The notes beneath the pieces are model-generated. The model worked only from the letters and a program-made list of their open reading frames with translations, did not search any database and was not told where the DNA came from. A DNA stretch of 64,000 nt, taken from NCBI RefSeq assembly GCF_023715225.1, contig NZ_JAMBNS010000006.1:186001-250000 (forward strand), given 5' to 3'. Within the stretch, counting starts at the first letter, position 1; each line of letters opens with the position of its first letter. Shown here one piece after another: positions 16,556 through 25,515 of the stretch. Source of the DNA: Robertmurraya korlensis. GTDB lineage: Bacteria > Bacillota > Bacilli > Bacillales > Cytobacillaceae. The translations under genes were made by a program, and so were the position numbers.

Positions 16556-16586
16556 AACTACCAATGATTTTTTGGTAGTTTTTCTA
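16556..16586 (+). terminator. Terminator after the small membrane-protein gene
   Basis: AACTACCAA (16556-16564) pairs perfectly with TTGGTAGTT (16572-16580), followed by TTTTCT. Confidence 0.85.
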
Positions 16587-16592
16587 TATCAC

Positions 16593-16644
16593 TTGACAAT
16601 AGTGCTCGAACAGGAGTAATTTATCTAATAGGGTTAGATAAATT
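16593..16644 (+). promoter_or_regulatory. Promoter with overlapping MarR operator
   Basis: TTGACA (16593-16598) is followed 17-18 nt later by a TAATTT-like -10. A perfect 11-bp inverted repeat, AATTTATCTAA (16618-16628) and TTAGATAAATT (16634-16644) around a 5-nt centre, overlaps the -10 and start region. That is the usual layout for autorepression by the MarR protein encoded just downstream. Confidence 0.8.
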
Positions 16645-16659
16645 AGAAGGGAGCTTAAG

Positions 16660-17085
16660 ATGGATTACAGAGAGTTGGCAGAAGAGCTGTTACGTAATAT
16701 GACGAGAACAGCTAAGATGCCATTTCAGAAAAAAGTAGAAGATATTTCACATGGAGAAAAGAAAATTTTAGGATTCCTCACGTTTGCTAAATGCAGTGCT
16801 ACTTCAGGTGAACTGAGTGAGGCACTATATCTTACGACTCCTCGTGTGGCATCGGCACTCAATAGCTTATCCAAAAAAGGATTTGTTGAACGAAGCAGAG
16901 ATGCTAGTGATAAACGCATTGTCATTGTCACCATTACTGAAGAGGGAATTCGCTTTATGGAAGATGAACGCAAAGAGGCGTTATCGATGATTGAGCAAAC
17001 CCTTGAAAAGCTGGGAGAACATGATGCGAAAGAATTTGTTCGTATCTTGAAAAGAATAACCGACATTACCATTGAAAGTGAGTAA
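16660..17085 (+). CDS. MarR-family repressor of the ABC exporter
   Basis: A 141-residue winged-helix regulator of the MarR family. The DNA-binding part includes GELSEALYLTTPRVASALNSL and the wing SRDASDKRIVIVTITEEG. GAAGGGAG precedes the ATG. It heads an operon with two ABC-exporter genes and has a perfect inverted repeat over its own promoter, so it most likely represses the operon until an exported compound binds it. The inducer is unknown. Confidence 0.88.
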   Translation: MDYRELAEELLRNMTRTAKMPFQKKVEDISHGEKKILGFLTFAKCSATSGELSEALYLTTPRVASALNSLSKKGFVERSRDASDKRIVIVTITEEGIRFMEDERKEALSMIEQTLEKLGEHDAKEFVRILKRITDITIESE

Positions 17086-17183
17086 TCAATGATGCAGGCA
17101 CATAATATAAGTCTGCTTTTAATTAGTAAAGTATCTAACACTATTAGATTTTTTGAGAGAAGGTATCGTTAGGGGGTAAATGA

Positions 17184-18947
17184 ATGATAAAAATATTTAA
17201 ACATCTTCAGGGAAAAGACTGGTTATTAATCTTGTGCAGCTTGGTGTTTATTGTCGCACAGGTGTGGCTTGATTTAAAACTCCCTGACTATATGTATGAA
17301 ATCACCATGCTTGTCCAGACAGAAGGAAGCCAAATGAGTGAGGTTCTCGTTCAGGGTGGATACATGATTCTATGTGCGGTAGGGAGTATGCTGGCTGCTA
17401 TGATTACTGGCTTTTTTGCCGCAAAAGTTGCAGCCGGATTTTCTGTTCGTCTACGTGGAATGGTATTTGAAAAGACGATGTCTTTCTCAATGGAAGAAAT
17501 CAATGGTTTTTCCACATCGAGTTTGATTACACGCTCAACCAATGATATTACTCAAATTCAACTTCTTATTGCAACTGGACTTCAAGTCTTAGTCAAAGCT
17601 CCCATTTTAGCAGTTTGGGCAGTTCTTAAAATTATGGGGAAGAGCTGGCAATGGACAGCTGCTACTGGTTTTGCCGTATTGTTTCTCATTGCCATGCTAT
17701 CTGTCATTATTATTGTCGCTTTGCCAAAGTTTAAAGTAATTCAGAGCTTAACGGACAATTTAAACCGAGTAACAAGAGAACATTTGTCTGGAATTCGGGT
17801 GGTTCATGCGTACAATGCTGGAAGCTATCAGGAAGAGAAATTTGACAAAGCGAACCATGATCTCACGAGTACGAATTTATTTACAAGCCGAGTGATGGCG
17901 ATATTGATGCCGACAATGGGACTCATAATGTCTGGCCTCGGTCTAGTGATTTATTGGATTGGCGCATTTTTAATCAACCAGGCTGCCATACCCGATCGAT
18001 TATCCTTGTTCTCAGATATGGTTGTATTCTCGTCTTATGCGGTGCAGGTAATCATGGCCTTTATGATGCTTTCGTTTGTGTTTATCATGCTTCCTCGTGC
18101 ATCTGTCTCTGCCAAACGTATTAACGAAGTACTAAATACAAAGGCAAAGATTATAGATGGAAACCTGACGAATGGTAAAGAAGGTCTTACTGGAGAAATT
18201 GAATTCCGAAATGTTAGCTTTAAATATCCAGACGCAAAAGATTATATCCTTCGTAACGTCAGCTTCTCAGCACATAAAGGTGAAACAGTGGCAATTATTG
18301 GGTCGACTGGTAGTGGGAAAACGTCATTAGTTAATCTGATCCCTCGATTTTATGATGCTACAGAGGGAGAAATATTCATTAATGGAGTGAACGTGAAGAA
18401 TTATTCTCAGGAAGCATTACACGATAAGTTAGGGTACGTATCTCAAAAAGCCGTTTTATTTAGGGGTACCGTGACTTCCAATGTAGCCTATGGTCACAAT
18501 TCAAATAATGATTCAAACACTGCGAGTATAAAAAAAGCGTTAGAAATTGCACAAGCAACAGAATTTGTTGAAAAAATGGAGAATCAGTACGAAGGTGAAA
18601 TTGCTCAGGGCGGTACTAATATTTCTGGGGGACAGAAACAAAGATTGTCTATCGCACGTGCGATTTTCAAACAACCCGAAATTTATCTGTTCGATGATTC
18701 ATTTTCAGCATTAGATTATAAGACAGATAGAATATTGCGATCGTTACTCAAAAAAGAAATCAAAGATGCCACAACGATCATTGTTGCACAACGAATAGGT
18801 ACCATTAAAGATGCAGACCGAATTGTTGTTTTAGACGATGGGGAAGTTGTCGGCATGGGAACGCATCAAGAGCTTATGATCAATTGCGAGGTCTATCAAG
18901 AAATTGCATATTCTCAATTGTCAAAGGAGGAGCTTGAAATTGGATAA
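17184..18947 (+). CDS. Heterodimeric ABC multidrug exporter, subunit with degenerate ATP site
   Basis: A 587-residue half-transporter with an N-terminal six-helix domain and a C-terminal ATPase. Walker A is GSTGSGKTS, the signature is ISGGQKQRL and Walker B reads FDDSFSALD. The catalytic glutamate after Walker B is replaced by aspartate, as in the degenerate site of heterodimeric exporters such as BmrCD and LmrCD. GGGGG lies before the ATG. The stop codon overlaps the start of the partner gene. The pair should act as a drug, lipid or peptide exporter; the substrate cannot be told from sequence. Confidence 0.88.
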   Translation: MIKIFKHLQGKDWLLILCSLVFIVAQVWLDLKLPDYMYEITMLVQTEGSQMSEVLVQGGYMILCAVGSMLAAMITGFFAAKVAAGFSVRLRGMVFEKTMSFSMEEINGFSTSSLITRSTNDITQIQLLIATGLQVLVKAPILAVWAVLKIMGKSWQWTAATGFAVLFLIAMLSVIIIVALPKFKVIQSLTDNLNRVTREHLSGIRVVHAYNAGSYQEEKFDKANHDLTSTNLFTSRVMAILMPTMGLIMSGLGLVIYWIGAFLINQAAIPDRLSLFSDMVVFSSYAVQVIMAFMMLSFVFIMLPRASVSAKRINEVLNTKAKIIDGNLTNGKEGLTGEIEFRNVSFKYPDAKDYILRNVSFSAHKGETVAIIGSTGSGKTSLVNLIPRFYDATEGEIFINGVNVKNYSQEALHDKLGYVSQKAVLFRGTVTSNVAYGHNSNNDSNTASIKKALEIAQATEFVEKMENQYEGEIAQGGTNISGGQKQRLSIARAIFKQPEIYLFDDSFSALDYKTDRILRSLLKKEIKDATTIIVAQRIGTIKDADRIVVLDDGEVVGMGTHQELMINCEVYQEIAYSQLSKEELEIG

Positions 18948-20754
18948 GAAAAAACATAACGCTCATGCAATGAAGCATCCTCAACATGGTGGAACATCTC
19001 CTTCAAAAGGGATCAATAAAACTTCCTTAAAGCAGCTCATATCCTACTGTAGAGCATATATCCCAATTATTTCTGTTGCCTTAGTCCTGGCTATGCTTGG
19101 TTCAGTTTTTAACATCGTTGGACCAGAACTACTTAGTCAAATAACAGATTTCATTACAGAGGGTTTGATGACAAGTATTGATCTGGATGCAGTGGTTCAT
19201 ATTGCAACGATTCTTGCCTTTCTATATGGGTTAGGGTTTATTTTTAACTACATTCAAGGGTATATTATGGCGACTGTTACTCAGAGAGTGTCAAAAAAGT
19301 TACGATCAGAGATTTCAACGAAAATCAATCGATTGCCTCTTAAATATTTTGACTCAACAAGTACAGGTGACGTCCTTAGCCGTGTAACCAATGATGTTGA
19401 CATGATTGGACAAACAATGAATCAGAGTTTAAGTACATTGGTATCAGCTATTACCATGTTTGTTGGCTCACTGATTATGATGTTTTACACAAACTGGATT
19501 ATGGCTCTTTCAGCTGTTCTTTCTACAATTTTAGGGTTTGCACTCATGACATTCATCATTTCAAAATCTCAAAAATACTTTGCACAGCAGCAAAAAGAGC
19601 TAGGGATATTGAATGGTCATATTGAAGAAATTTATACAGGACATAATGTTGTAAAGGTATATAACGGGGAGAAAGAAGCAAAGGAAACGTTCCACGAAAT
19701 TAATACACGCCTTTATAATAGCGCATGGAAATCTCAATTCATGTCTGGTCTAATGATGCCGCTCATGATGTTTGTTGGTAACTTCGGATATGTGGTGGTT
19801 TGTTTAGTCGGAGCTGTGCTTGCAGTTAATGGTAGTATTTCATTTGGTGTAATTGTTGCCTTTATGATTTACATTCGACTCTTCACACAGCCACTATCAC
19901 AGCTTGCACAAGCAGCTACAAATCTTCAGTCCACAACCGCTGCGAGTGAACGTGTATTTGAATTTCTTGGAGAAGAAGAACTGGCGAATGAAAGCGGCAA
20001 GACAGGAAGACTGGAAAGTGCAAAAGGTGATGTGGAGTTTAAGCATGTTAACTTTGGATATAAACAAGATAAAATGGTGATTAAAGACTTTTCCGCAAAG
20101 GCAAATGCAGGGCAAAAAGTGGCGATTGTCGGCCCTACAGGTGCAGGGAAAACTACTTTGATTAATCTATTGATGCGTTTTTATGAAGTGAACGGTGGGG
20201 AAATCCTAATCGATGGTGTTCCAATAAGTAATCTCACAAGACAAAATATTCATGAATTATTTTGTATGGTCCTTCAAGATACATGGTTGTTTGAAGGGAC
20301 GATCCGAGAAAATATTGTATACTCTCGAAAAGGAGTATCAAATGAACAGGTAGAGGAAGCCTGTAAAGCAGTTGGTTTGCATCATTTTATTACAACCCTT
20401 CCTCATGGATATGACACGGTACTAGATGATAAAGCGAATCTATCTGCGGGACAAAAACAGTTAATTACCATCGCTCGTGCCATGGTAGAGGATGCTCCGT
20501 TGCTGATCCTTGATGAAGCAACAAGCTCTGTTGATACTCGTACAGAATTATTGATTCAAGCGGCAATGGATAAACTGACTGTAGGCAAAACTTCATTTGT
20601 AATTGCACACAGACTTTCAACTATTAAGAATGCAGACTTAATTCTTGTAATGAAGGATGGAGACATAATTGAAAGTGGGAAGCATCAAGAATTGCTGTTG
20701 AAAAATGGGTTTTATGCAGACTTATATAATAGTCAGTTTGAAGATGCATCCTAA
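18940..20754 (+). CDS. Heterodimeric ABC multidrug exporter, catalytically canonical subunit
   Basis: A 604-residue half-transporter. Walker A is GPTGAGKTT, the signature is LSAGQKQ and Walker B is ILDEATSSVD with the catalytic glutamate intact. The TTG at 18940 is chosen because AAAGGAGG (18923-18930) lies 9 nt upstream; it overlaps the end of the first subunit by 8 bases, giving coupled translation. An N-terminal histidine- and lysine-rich tail of about 30 residues precedes the first helix. The C-terminal GFYADLYNSQFE motif is also seen in a gene stump at 22722. Confidence 0.88.
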   Translation: MDKKKHNAHAMKHPQHGGTSPSKGINKTSLKQLISYCRAYIPIISVALVLAMLGSVFNIVGPELLSQITDFITEGLMTSIDLDAVVHIATILAFLYGLGFIFNYIQGYIMATVTQRVSKKLRSEISTKINRLPLKYFDSTSTGDVLSRVTNDVDMIGQTMNQSLSTLVSAITMFVGSLIMMFYTNWIMALSAVLSTILGFALMTFIISKSQKYFAQQQKELGILNGHIEEIYTGHNVVKVYNGEKEAKETFHEINTRLYNSAWKSQFMSGLMMPLMMFVGNFGYVVVCLVGAVLAVNGSISFGVIVAFMIYIRLFTQPLSQLAQAATNLQSTTAASERVFEFLGEEELANESGKTGRLESAKGDVEFKHVNFGYKQDKMVIKDFSAKANAGQKVAIVGPTGAGKTTLINLLMRFYEVNGGEILIDGVPISNLTRQNIHELFCMVLQDTWLFEGTIRENIVYSRKGVSNEQVEEACKAVGLHHFITTLPHGYDTVLDDKANLSAGQKQLITIARAMVEDAPLLILDEATSSVDTRTELLIQAAMDKLTVGKTSFVIAHRLSTIKNADLILVMKDGDIIESGKHQELLLKNGFYADLYNSQFEDAS

Positions 20755-20760
20755 AAATAG

Positions 20761-20793
20761 AAACACCCTGAAGATCTATTCTTCAGGGTGTTT
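20761..20793 (+). terminator. Strong terminator of the MarR-ABC operon
   Basis: A perfect 14-bp stem, AAACACCCTGAAGA (20761-20774) with TCTTCAGGGTGTTT (20780-20793), loop of 5. Confidence 0.85.
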
Positions 20794-20980
20794 ATTAATT
20801 ATTGAAGCGTATGCTTTCTCTGATTTTCTTCCAATCAGAATTGAATAAAATGGTTGATCGCATGAGCGTTTGGCTGTTCTTTTATAAGATTATGAATTTC
20901 TTTTTGGTGAAATCTTAGTTCTCGAAATTAAGCGCATGGTCCATAACGCATATCTAGTTGAAAAATATTCTCAATTACTG
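20794..20980. other. Intergenic stretch with a possible relict coding fragment
   Basis: No intact gene. On the minus strand (20835-20927) about 30 codons are open and protein-like (FRELRFHQKEIHNLIKEQP, then NAHAINHFIQF) but bounded by stops. It may be a decayed gene fragment. The family cannot be assigned. Confidence 0.2.
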
Positions 20981-21038
20981 TTGACATTATTTGTTTATCA
21001 ATATAAGATTGTAACTATGAAAATGATAATCATTATCA
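20981..21038 (+). promoter_or_regulatory. Promoter with Fur box
   Basis: TTGACA (20981-20986), a 17-nt spacer and TAAGAT (21004-21009). A perfect 7-1-7 Fur site TGATAATCATTATCA (21024-21038) covers the transcription start region. Iron-dependent repression of the next gene follows. Confidence 0.85.
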
Positions 21039-21062
21039 ATACATAAAAGGAGACAAGAAAAG

Positions 21063-22025
21063 ATGAAAAAATTAGGTTTATTTTCTCTTATTTTTACCAT
21101 GCTCTTTCTACTAGCAGCATGTGGAAGTAAGGAGGAAGTGAGCACAACCACTAACGCGAGTACAGAAGATAAAACAGAAGAGGAATCTAAGGAAGTTACG
21201 TTCACACATGAATACGGTGAAGTAACACTTGAGAAAAATCCTGAGAAAGTAGTAGTTTTTGATTTTGGAATACTAGATGCATTAGATGCATTAGGTGTAG
21301 AAGTAGCAGGGCTTCCACAGGCAATTGTACCTGAAAGTCTAGAAAAATATAAAGGCTCAGAATATACAAATGTAGGTAGCTTAAAAGAACCTGACTTTGA
21401 AGCCATCCATGAATTACAGCCAGATGTTATTTTTATTTCAGGAAGACAAGCTGAGTTATATGATCAATTTGCTGAGATTGCCCCAACAATATTTGTTGAT
21501 GTTGATTATGCGAATTACATTTCTTCTCTTGAAGAAAACTTTAACTTAGTTGCTGAACTGTTTGGAAAAGAGGATGTACTAAAATCTAAAATGGAAGAGC
21601 TACAAGCAAGCATAGACCAGGTAAATAAAGAAGCATCTGCGTCTGAAAGTAAAGCTCTGATTTTATTAGCTAACGAAGGAAAAGTAAGTGCGTATGGACC
21701 AGGTTCACGTTATGGATTCGTACATGATGTGTTTGGCTTTAAGGCAGTAGATGAAAATTTAGAGGTTTCTCAGCACGGTCAAAGTATAACATTTGAATAC
21801 ATTCTCGAGAAAAATCCTGATATTATTTTTGTTATTGACCGCTCTGCAGCTGTTGGTGGAGAAGTAGGAGCGAAAGAAACGATCGAAAACGAACTAGTTA
21901 AGAAAACAAATGCTTATAAAAATGGAAAAATTATTTATTTAGATGCTGTTAACTGGTATATCGCTGGTAACGGAATCGCATCTACACAAGCAATGACGGA
22001 AGAAGTAAAAGCAGCACTAGAATAG
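21063..22025 (+). CDS. yclQ: Iron-siderophore-binding lipoprotein (YclQ-like)
   Basis: A 320-residue substrate-binding protein with a lipoprotein signal ending in LAAC (Cys20), then an acidic low-complexity linker. VVVFDFGILDALDALG, VGSLKEPDFEAIHELQPD and GPGSRYGFVHDVFG match B. subtilis YclQ, the petrobactin-binding protein, as I recall it. A perfect Fur box lies at its promoter. GGAGAC precedes the ATG. Unlike B. subtilis, no permease or ATPase genes follow; a terminator comes directly after, so it must work with a transporter encoded elsewhere. Confidence 0.85.
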   Translation: MKKLGLFSLIFTMLFLLAACGSKEEVSTTTNASTEDKTEEESKEVTFTHEYGEVTLEKNPEKVVVFDFGILDALDALGVEVAGLPQAIVPESLEKYKGSEYTNVGSLKEPDFEAIHELQPDVIFISGRQAELYDQFAEIAPTIFVDVDYANYISSLEENFNLVAELFGKEDVLKSKMEELQASIDQVNKEASASESKALILLANEGKVSAYGPGSRYGFVHDVFGFKAVDENLEVSQHGQSITFEYILEKNPDIIFVIDRSAAVGGEVGAKETIENELVKKTNAYKNGKIIYLDAVNWYIAGNGIASTQAMTEEVKAALE

Positions 22026-22032
22026 TGAAGGA

Positions 22033-22060
22033 AGCCGGGGCAAATGTTCCGGTTGTTTTA
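22033..22060 (+). terminator. Terminator after the siderophore-binding gene
   Basis: AGCCGGGG (22033-22040) pairs with TTCCGGTT (22047-22054), including G-U pairs, followed by GTTTTAATT. Confidence 0.65.
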
Positions 22061-22179
22061 ATTCTAATAACTTTAATAAGGACATTCTTCTTCAGTAGAA
22101 GAGTTTATGAAAGAAATCCTCAAGTCAAAAGTGTTAAGTCATTTTCGTGTACCTGAGGAGGTGTAGCATGTGTTTTTAA

Positions 22180-22208
22180 TTGACAGTTATTTAGGGTCGC
22201 TATATTAT
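22180..22208 (+). promoter_or_regulatory. Sigma-A promoter of the second marR gene
   Basis: TTGACA (22180-22185), a 17-nt spacer and TATTAT (22203-22208), 22 nt before the start codon. A leader this short resembles a once autoregulated drug-response operon. Confidence 0.75.
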
Positions 22209-22230
22209 TTAATTATGAGGTGACTAAATA

Positions 22231-22686
22231 ATGGAATCACAGGAAAAACAATTAGAGCAATTTGTAGATTGTGTTCAGGCGATTGGTCGACATATGAAGA
22301 GGAGTCAAAGGAATAGTCAAGAAGGAACGGAGATTACCAAGACACAGTGGCTCATTTTACGTTTTCTAGCCAAACAGGATGGATGTACAATCGGTCAGCT
22401 TGCGGAGCGGCTAGAAGTTCGTTCGAGTTCCATGTCTCAAATGATTGATCGATTAGAGTTAGCTGGAACGGTTTACCGTGAACCGGATAAAAATGATGCG
22501 AGAACACGCATCGTAAAATTAACTGAGGCTGGAAAAGAAACGATTTCTAATATGAAACATTCCCGAATGGAGATGATAGCTGGTCCCTTTAATCAGCTTA
22601 CGCGGGAGGAACAAAACACACTGGTTGAAATTATGATGAAAATGACAACAAATTTTAAGCTTCATGGTTCACGTTGTAAAAAATGA
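22231..22686 (+). CDS. MarR-family regulator
   Basis: A 151-residue MarR-type winged-helix protein. TIGQLAERLEVRSSSMSQMIDRL is the recognition region and REPDKNDARTRIVKLT the wing. It ends in a basic, cysteine-containing tail. GAGGTGA precedes the ATG. Directly after it lies the C-terminal stump of an ABC exporter gene, so it was probably the repressor of a MarR-ABC operon like the one at 16660. The nitroreductase gene beyond may now be its only local partner. Confidence 0.85.
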   Translation: MESQEKQLEQFVDCVQAIGRHMKRSQRNSQEGTEITKTQWLILRFLAKQDGCTIGQLAERLEVRSSSMSQMIDRLELAGTVYREPDKNDARTRIVKLTEAGKETISNMKHSRMEMIAGPFNQLTREEQNTLVEIMMKMTTNFKLHGSRCKK

Positions 22687-22721
22687 GAATTACAATTCTT
22701 ACACGGCTGTATAGCCGGCAA

Positions 22722-22793
22722 TATAATGAATTAGTAGAGAAAAAAGGATTTTATTACGAACTCTACACCAGTCAGTTTAAACGTGTAAGCTAA
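22722..22793 (+). pseudogene. C-terminal stump of an ABC exporter gene
   Basis: Read in frame from 22722 the sequence gives YNELVEKKGFYYELYTSQFK and then RVS before a stop at 22791. This matches the extreme C-terminus of ABC exporters; the intact gene ending at 20754 finishes with QELLLKNGFYADLYNSQFE. No Walker or signature motifs remain upstream, only the marR gene. It looks like the scar of a large internal deletion. Confidence 0.7.
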
Positions 22794-22820
22794 TGATCAG
22801 AACCAAGAGGAGGAAATACA

Positions 22821-23306
22821 TTGAACATTTTAGAAAGCATTTATTCTAGACGAAATATTAAAAAATTTAAACCGGATATGGTTGAACCAGAACAAATGAA
22901 CAAATGGTTAGAAGCCGGAACGATGGCTCCAAATCATAAAATGACCCAGCCTTGGGAAGTGTATATGATTGGGCCAGAAACCAGAACAAAATTAAACCAT
23001 AAAACAAACTTTTGTCAGGCACCTGTAGTACTAGTGATCCTATCCAAACATGGATCAACAGAAATAGAGACCTATGAAAATGCGCTTGCCACAGCTTGCT
23101 TTGTTCAGAACCTTAATTTAGCTGCTTGGGCAGAAGGTGTAGGAACTTTCTGGTCTTCCATGGGGTATGCAGCTAAAAACCGTGAAATTATGGGTATTCC
23201 AGATGGATACGATGTTATTGGGGTGTTTGGGATTGGCTATCCAGAGGAGATTAGTCAACCGAAAGAAAGAACGTCTATACAAGAAAAAATCAAATATCTT
23301 CCATAA
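22821..23306 (+). CDS. Nitroreductase-family FMN oxidoreductase
   Basis: A 161-residue short nitroreductase. SRRNIKKFKPD near residue 10 and APNHKMTQPWEVYMIG near 36 are the FMN-binding segments, and AAWAEGVGTFWSS near 109 is also typical. The protein is shorter than the usual 190-220 residues, as seen in the Bacillus subgroup. The TTG start follows AAGAGGAGG. Such enzymes reduce nitro compounds, quinones or flavins with NAD(P)H. Substrate unknown; the marR gene upstream suggests a stress or xenobiotic role. Confidence 0.8.
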   Translation: MNILESIYSRRNIKKFKPDMVEPEQMNKWLEAGTMAPNHKMTQPWEVYMIGPETRTKLNHKTNFCQAPVVLVILSKHGSTEIETYENALATACFVQNLNLAAWAEGVGTFWSSMGYAAKNREIMGIPDGYDVIGVFGIGYPEEISQPKERTSIQEKIKYLP

Positions 23307-23317
23307 TTAACGTGTTG

Positions 23318-23357
23318 AAAGTAGTGTCTCCTAGAAGGGATGATACTACTTTTTTTA
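23318..23357 (+). terminator. Terminator after the nitroreductase gene
   Basis: AAAGTAGTGTC (23318-23328) pairs with GATACTACTTT (23342-23352) with one G-U, followed by more T. Confidence 0.8.
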
Positions 23358-23471
23358 TTATAAATTTGGGATCAATTGGGTAGTAGAGTACGGATTCTTT
23401 TAAAATATAGTATTTCCTCTAAATCTATTAAAGTGTAAAATAGTGGTGAACAATGAAAGGGGATACACACC

Positions 23472-25403
23472 TTGAATCCAAAATACTTAGATTTACTGGC
23501 CCAAAAATATGATAGTGAAGAAAAAGTAGTAACGGAAATTATCAATCTTGAAGCGATCCTTAATCTTCCAAAGGGAACAGAACATTTTGTCAGTGATTTA
23601 CATGGGGAGTATCAAGCTTTTCAGCATGTGTTAAGAAATGGATCGGGAAATGTAAAAGAAAAAATAAAAGACTTGTTTCAAGATGTTTTAACTGAAAAAG
23701 AAATGAATGAGTTTGCTACATTAATTTATTACCCAGAAGAAAAATTGCAGTTAGTAAAAAATACTTTTAGAAGTGATCAAGAGGTTAACCAATGGTATAT
23801 AGTAATCATCTATCGTATGATAAAACTCATATCTTATGCTTCTTCCAAATATACACGCTCGAAATTACGTAAAGCATTGCCTAATCATTTTGTTTACATA
23901 ATTGAAGAGTTACTTTATAAAGCAGATGATTCCAACAATAAGGAACAATATTATACAAAGATTGTTCAACAAATTATTTCCTTAGGACAGGCAGAAAAGC
24001 TCATAATTGGTCTAGCGTATACGACTCAAAGATTGGTAGTTGACCATCTTCATGTAGTTGGTGATATTTATGATCGTGGTCCAGAGCCTGATAAGATCAT
24101 GGAGACTCTTATCAATTATCACTCCGTTGATATTCAATGGGGAAATCATGATGTCCTGTGGCTCGGTGCCTTTGCAGGGTCAAAAGTATGTCTTGCCAAT
24201 ATTATTCGAATCTGTGCCAGATACGATAATTTAGATATTATTGAAGATGTTTATGGAATTAATTTGCGACCACTTTTGAATCTTGCTGAAAAATACTATG
24301 GAGATAATCCAGCCTTCAGACCAAAATTACACTCAGATAAAAAACTATCTGAGCATGAACAGTTACAAATAACAAAGATTCATCAAGCAATTGCGATAAT
24401 TCAATTCAAACTTGAAATGCCTATTATCAAGAGAAGAACAAACTTTAATATGTCAGAAAGACTTTTGCTTGAGAAAATTGATTATAATAATAACACTATC
24501 ACCCTTCATGGAAAAACGTATCAGTTAGAAAATAGCTGCTTTGCAACGGTTAATCCAGACCAACCCGATCAATTATTAGAGGAAGAAGCTCAAGTGATTG
24601 AAAGACTGTTATTTTCAGTTCAACATTCTGAAAAACTAGCAAGGCATATGAATTTTCTAATGAAAAAAGGCAGTCTTTATTTAAGGTACAACGGGAACTT
24701 ATTAATCCATGGCTGTATTCCTTTAGACGAAGAAGGACATATGGAGAAGATGGAGATTGAGAATAAGACCTATGCTGGTCGGGAATTACTTGATAAATTT
24801 GAACAGTATTTACGTTTTGCTTTTGCTCATCCGGATGAGACTAATGATCTAGCAACAGATATGGTCTGGTATTTATGGACAGGAGAGTATTCCTCTCTCT
24901 TTGGAAAAAGAGCCATGACAACATTTGAGAGATACTTCATTAAAGATAAGGAAACCCATAAAGAAAAAAAGAACCCATACTACCATTTACGTGAAAACGA
25001 GGACATCTGCCGTAAAATTCTAATGGAGTTTGATTTGAATCCAGATCAAGGTCATATCATCAATGGCCATACACCGGTCAAAGAAATTGAAGGTGAAAAT
25101 CCAATTAAAGCAAACGGTAAGATGCTTGTCATTGACGGGGGATTTTCCAAAGCTTATCAATCAACGACGGGGATAGCAGGCTACACATTATTATATAATT
25201 CCTACGGTATGCAGCTGGTGGCTCATAAGCAATTTAATTCTAAACAAGAGGTTTTGCGTAATGGAACAGATGTTTTATCAGTAAAAAGATTAGTAGATAA
25301 AGAGTTAGAGAGAAAAAAGGTAAGAGAAACAAATGTTGGAGAAGAGTTATTACAGGAAATCTCTATTTTGAACAGTCTGAGGGAATACCGTTATATGAAT
25401 TGA
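23472..25403 (+). CDS. fbp: Fructose-1,6-bisphosphatase, class III
   Basis: A 643-residue protein matching the Firmicute-type class III enzyme, which removes the 1-phosphate of fructose-1,6-bisphosphate in gluconeogenesis. Calcineurin-like metallophosphatase motifs are visible: VSDLHGEY near residue 37, [11 protein letters not shown] near 197, WGNHD near 217, and NGHTPVKE near 528. The TTG start follows AAAGGGG. It is monocistronic with its own terminator. The length is close to the roughly 670 residues of B. subtilis Fbp. Confidence 0.95.
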   Translation: MNPKYLDLLAQKYDSEEKVVTEIINLEAILNLPKGTEHFVSDLHGEYQAFQHVLRNGSGNVKEKIKDLFQDVLTEKEMNEFATLIYYPEEKLQLVKNTFRSDQEVNQWYIVIIYRMIKLISYASSKYTRSKLRKALPNHFVYIIEELLYKADDSNNKEQYYTKIVQQIISLGQAEKLIIGLAYTTQRLVVDHLHVVGDIYDRGPEPDKIMETLINYHSVDIQWGNHDVLWLGAFAGSKVCLANIIRICARYDNLDIIEDVYGINLRPLLNLAEKYYGDNPAFRPKLHSDKKLSEHEQLQITKIHQAIAIIQFKLEMPIIKRRTNFNMSERLLLEKIDYNNNTITLHGKTYQLENSCFATVNPDQPDQLLEEEAQVIERLLFSVQHSEKLARHMNFLMKKGSLYLRYNGNLLIHGCIPLDEEGHMEKMEIENKTYAGRELLDKFEQYLRFAFAHPDETNDLATDMVWYLWTGEYSSLFGKRAMTTFERYFIKDKETHKEKKNPYYHLRENEDICRKILMEFDLNPDQGHIINGHTPVKEIEGENPIKANGKMLVIDGGFSKAYQSTTGIAGYTLLYNSYGMQLVAHKQFNSKQEVLRNGTDVLSVKRLVDKELERKKVRETNVGEELLQEISILNSLREYRYMN

Positions 25404-25407
25404 ACTG

Positions 25408-25439
25408 GGACAGTATTTACTGTCCTGTTTTTTTTTTTT
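25408..25439 (+). terminator. Terminator of fbp
   Basis: GGACAGT (25408-25414) pairs with ACTGTCC (25419-25425), followed by a run of 12 T. Confidence 0.85.
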
Positions 25440-25515
25440 ATAAACTTTCTCTCTTTAAGGTTTTGTTAAGGTTGATAAAACATAATAGGCTCAACAAGAA
25501 AAGAGGAGCCTACTT

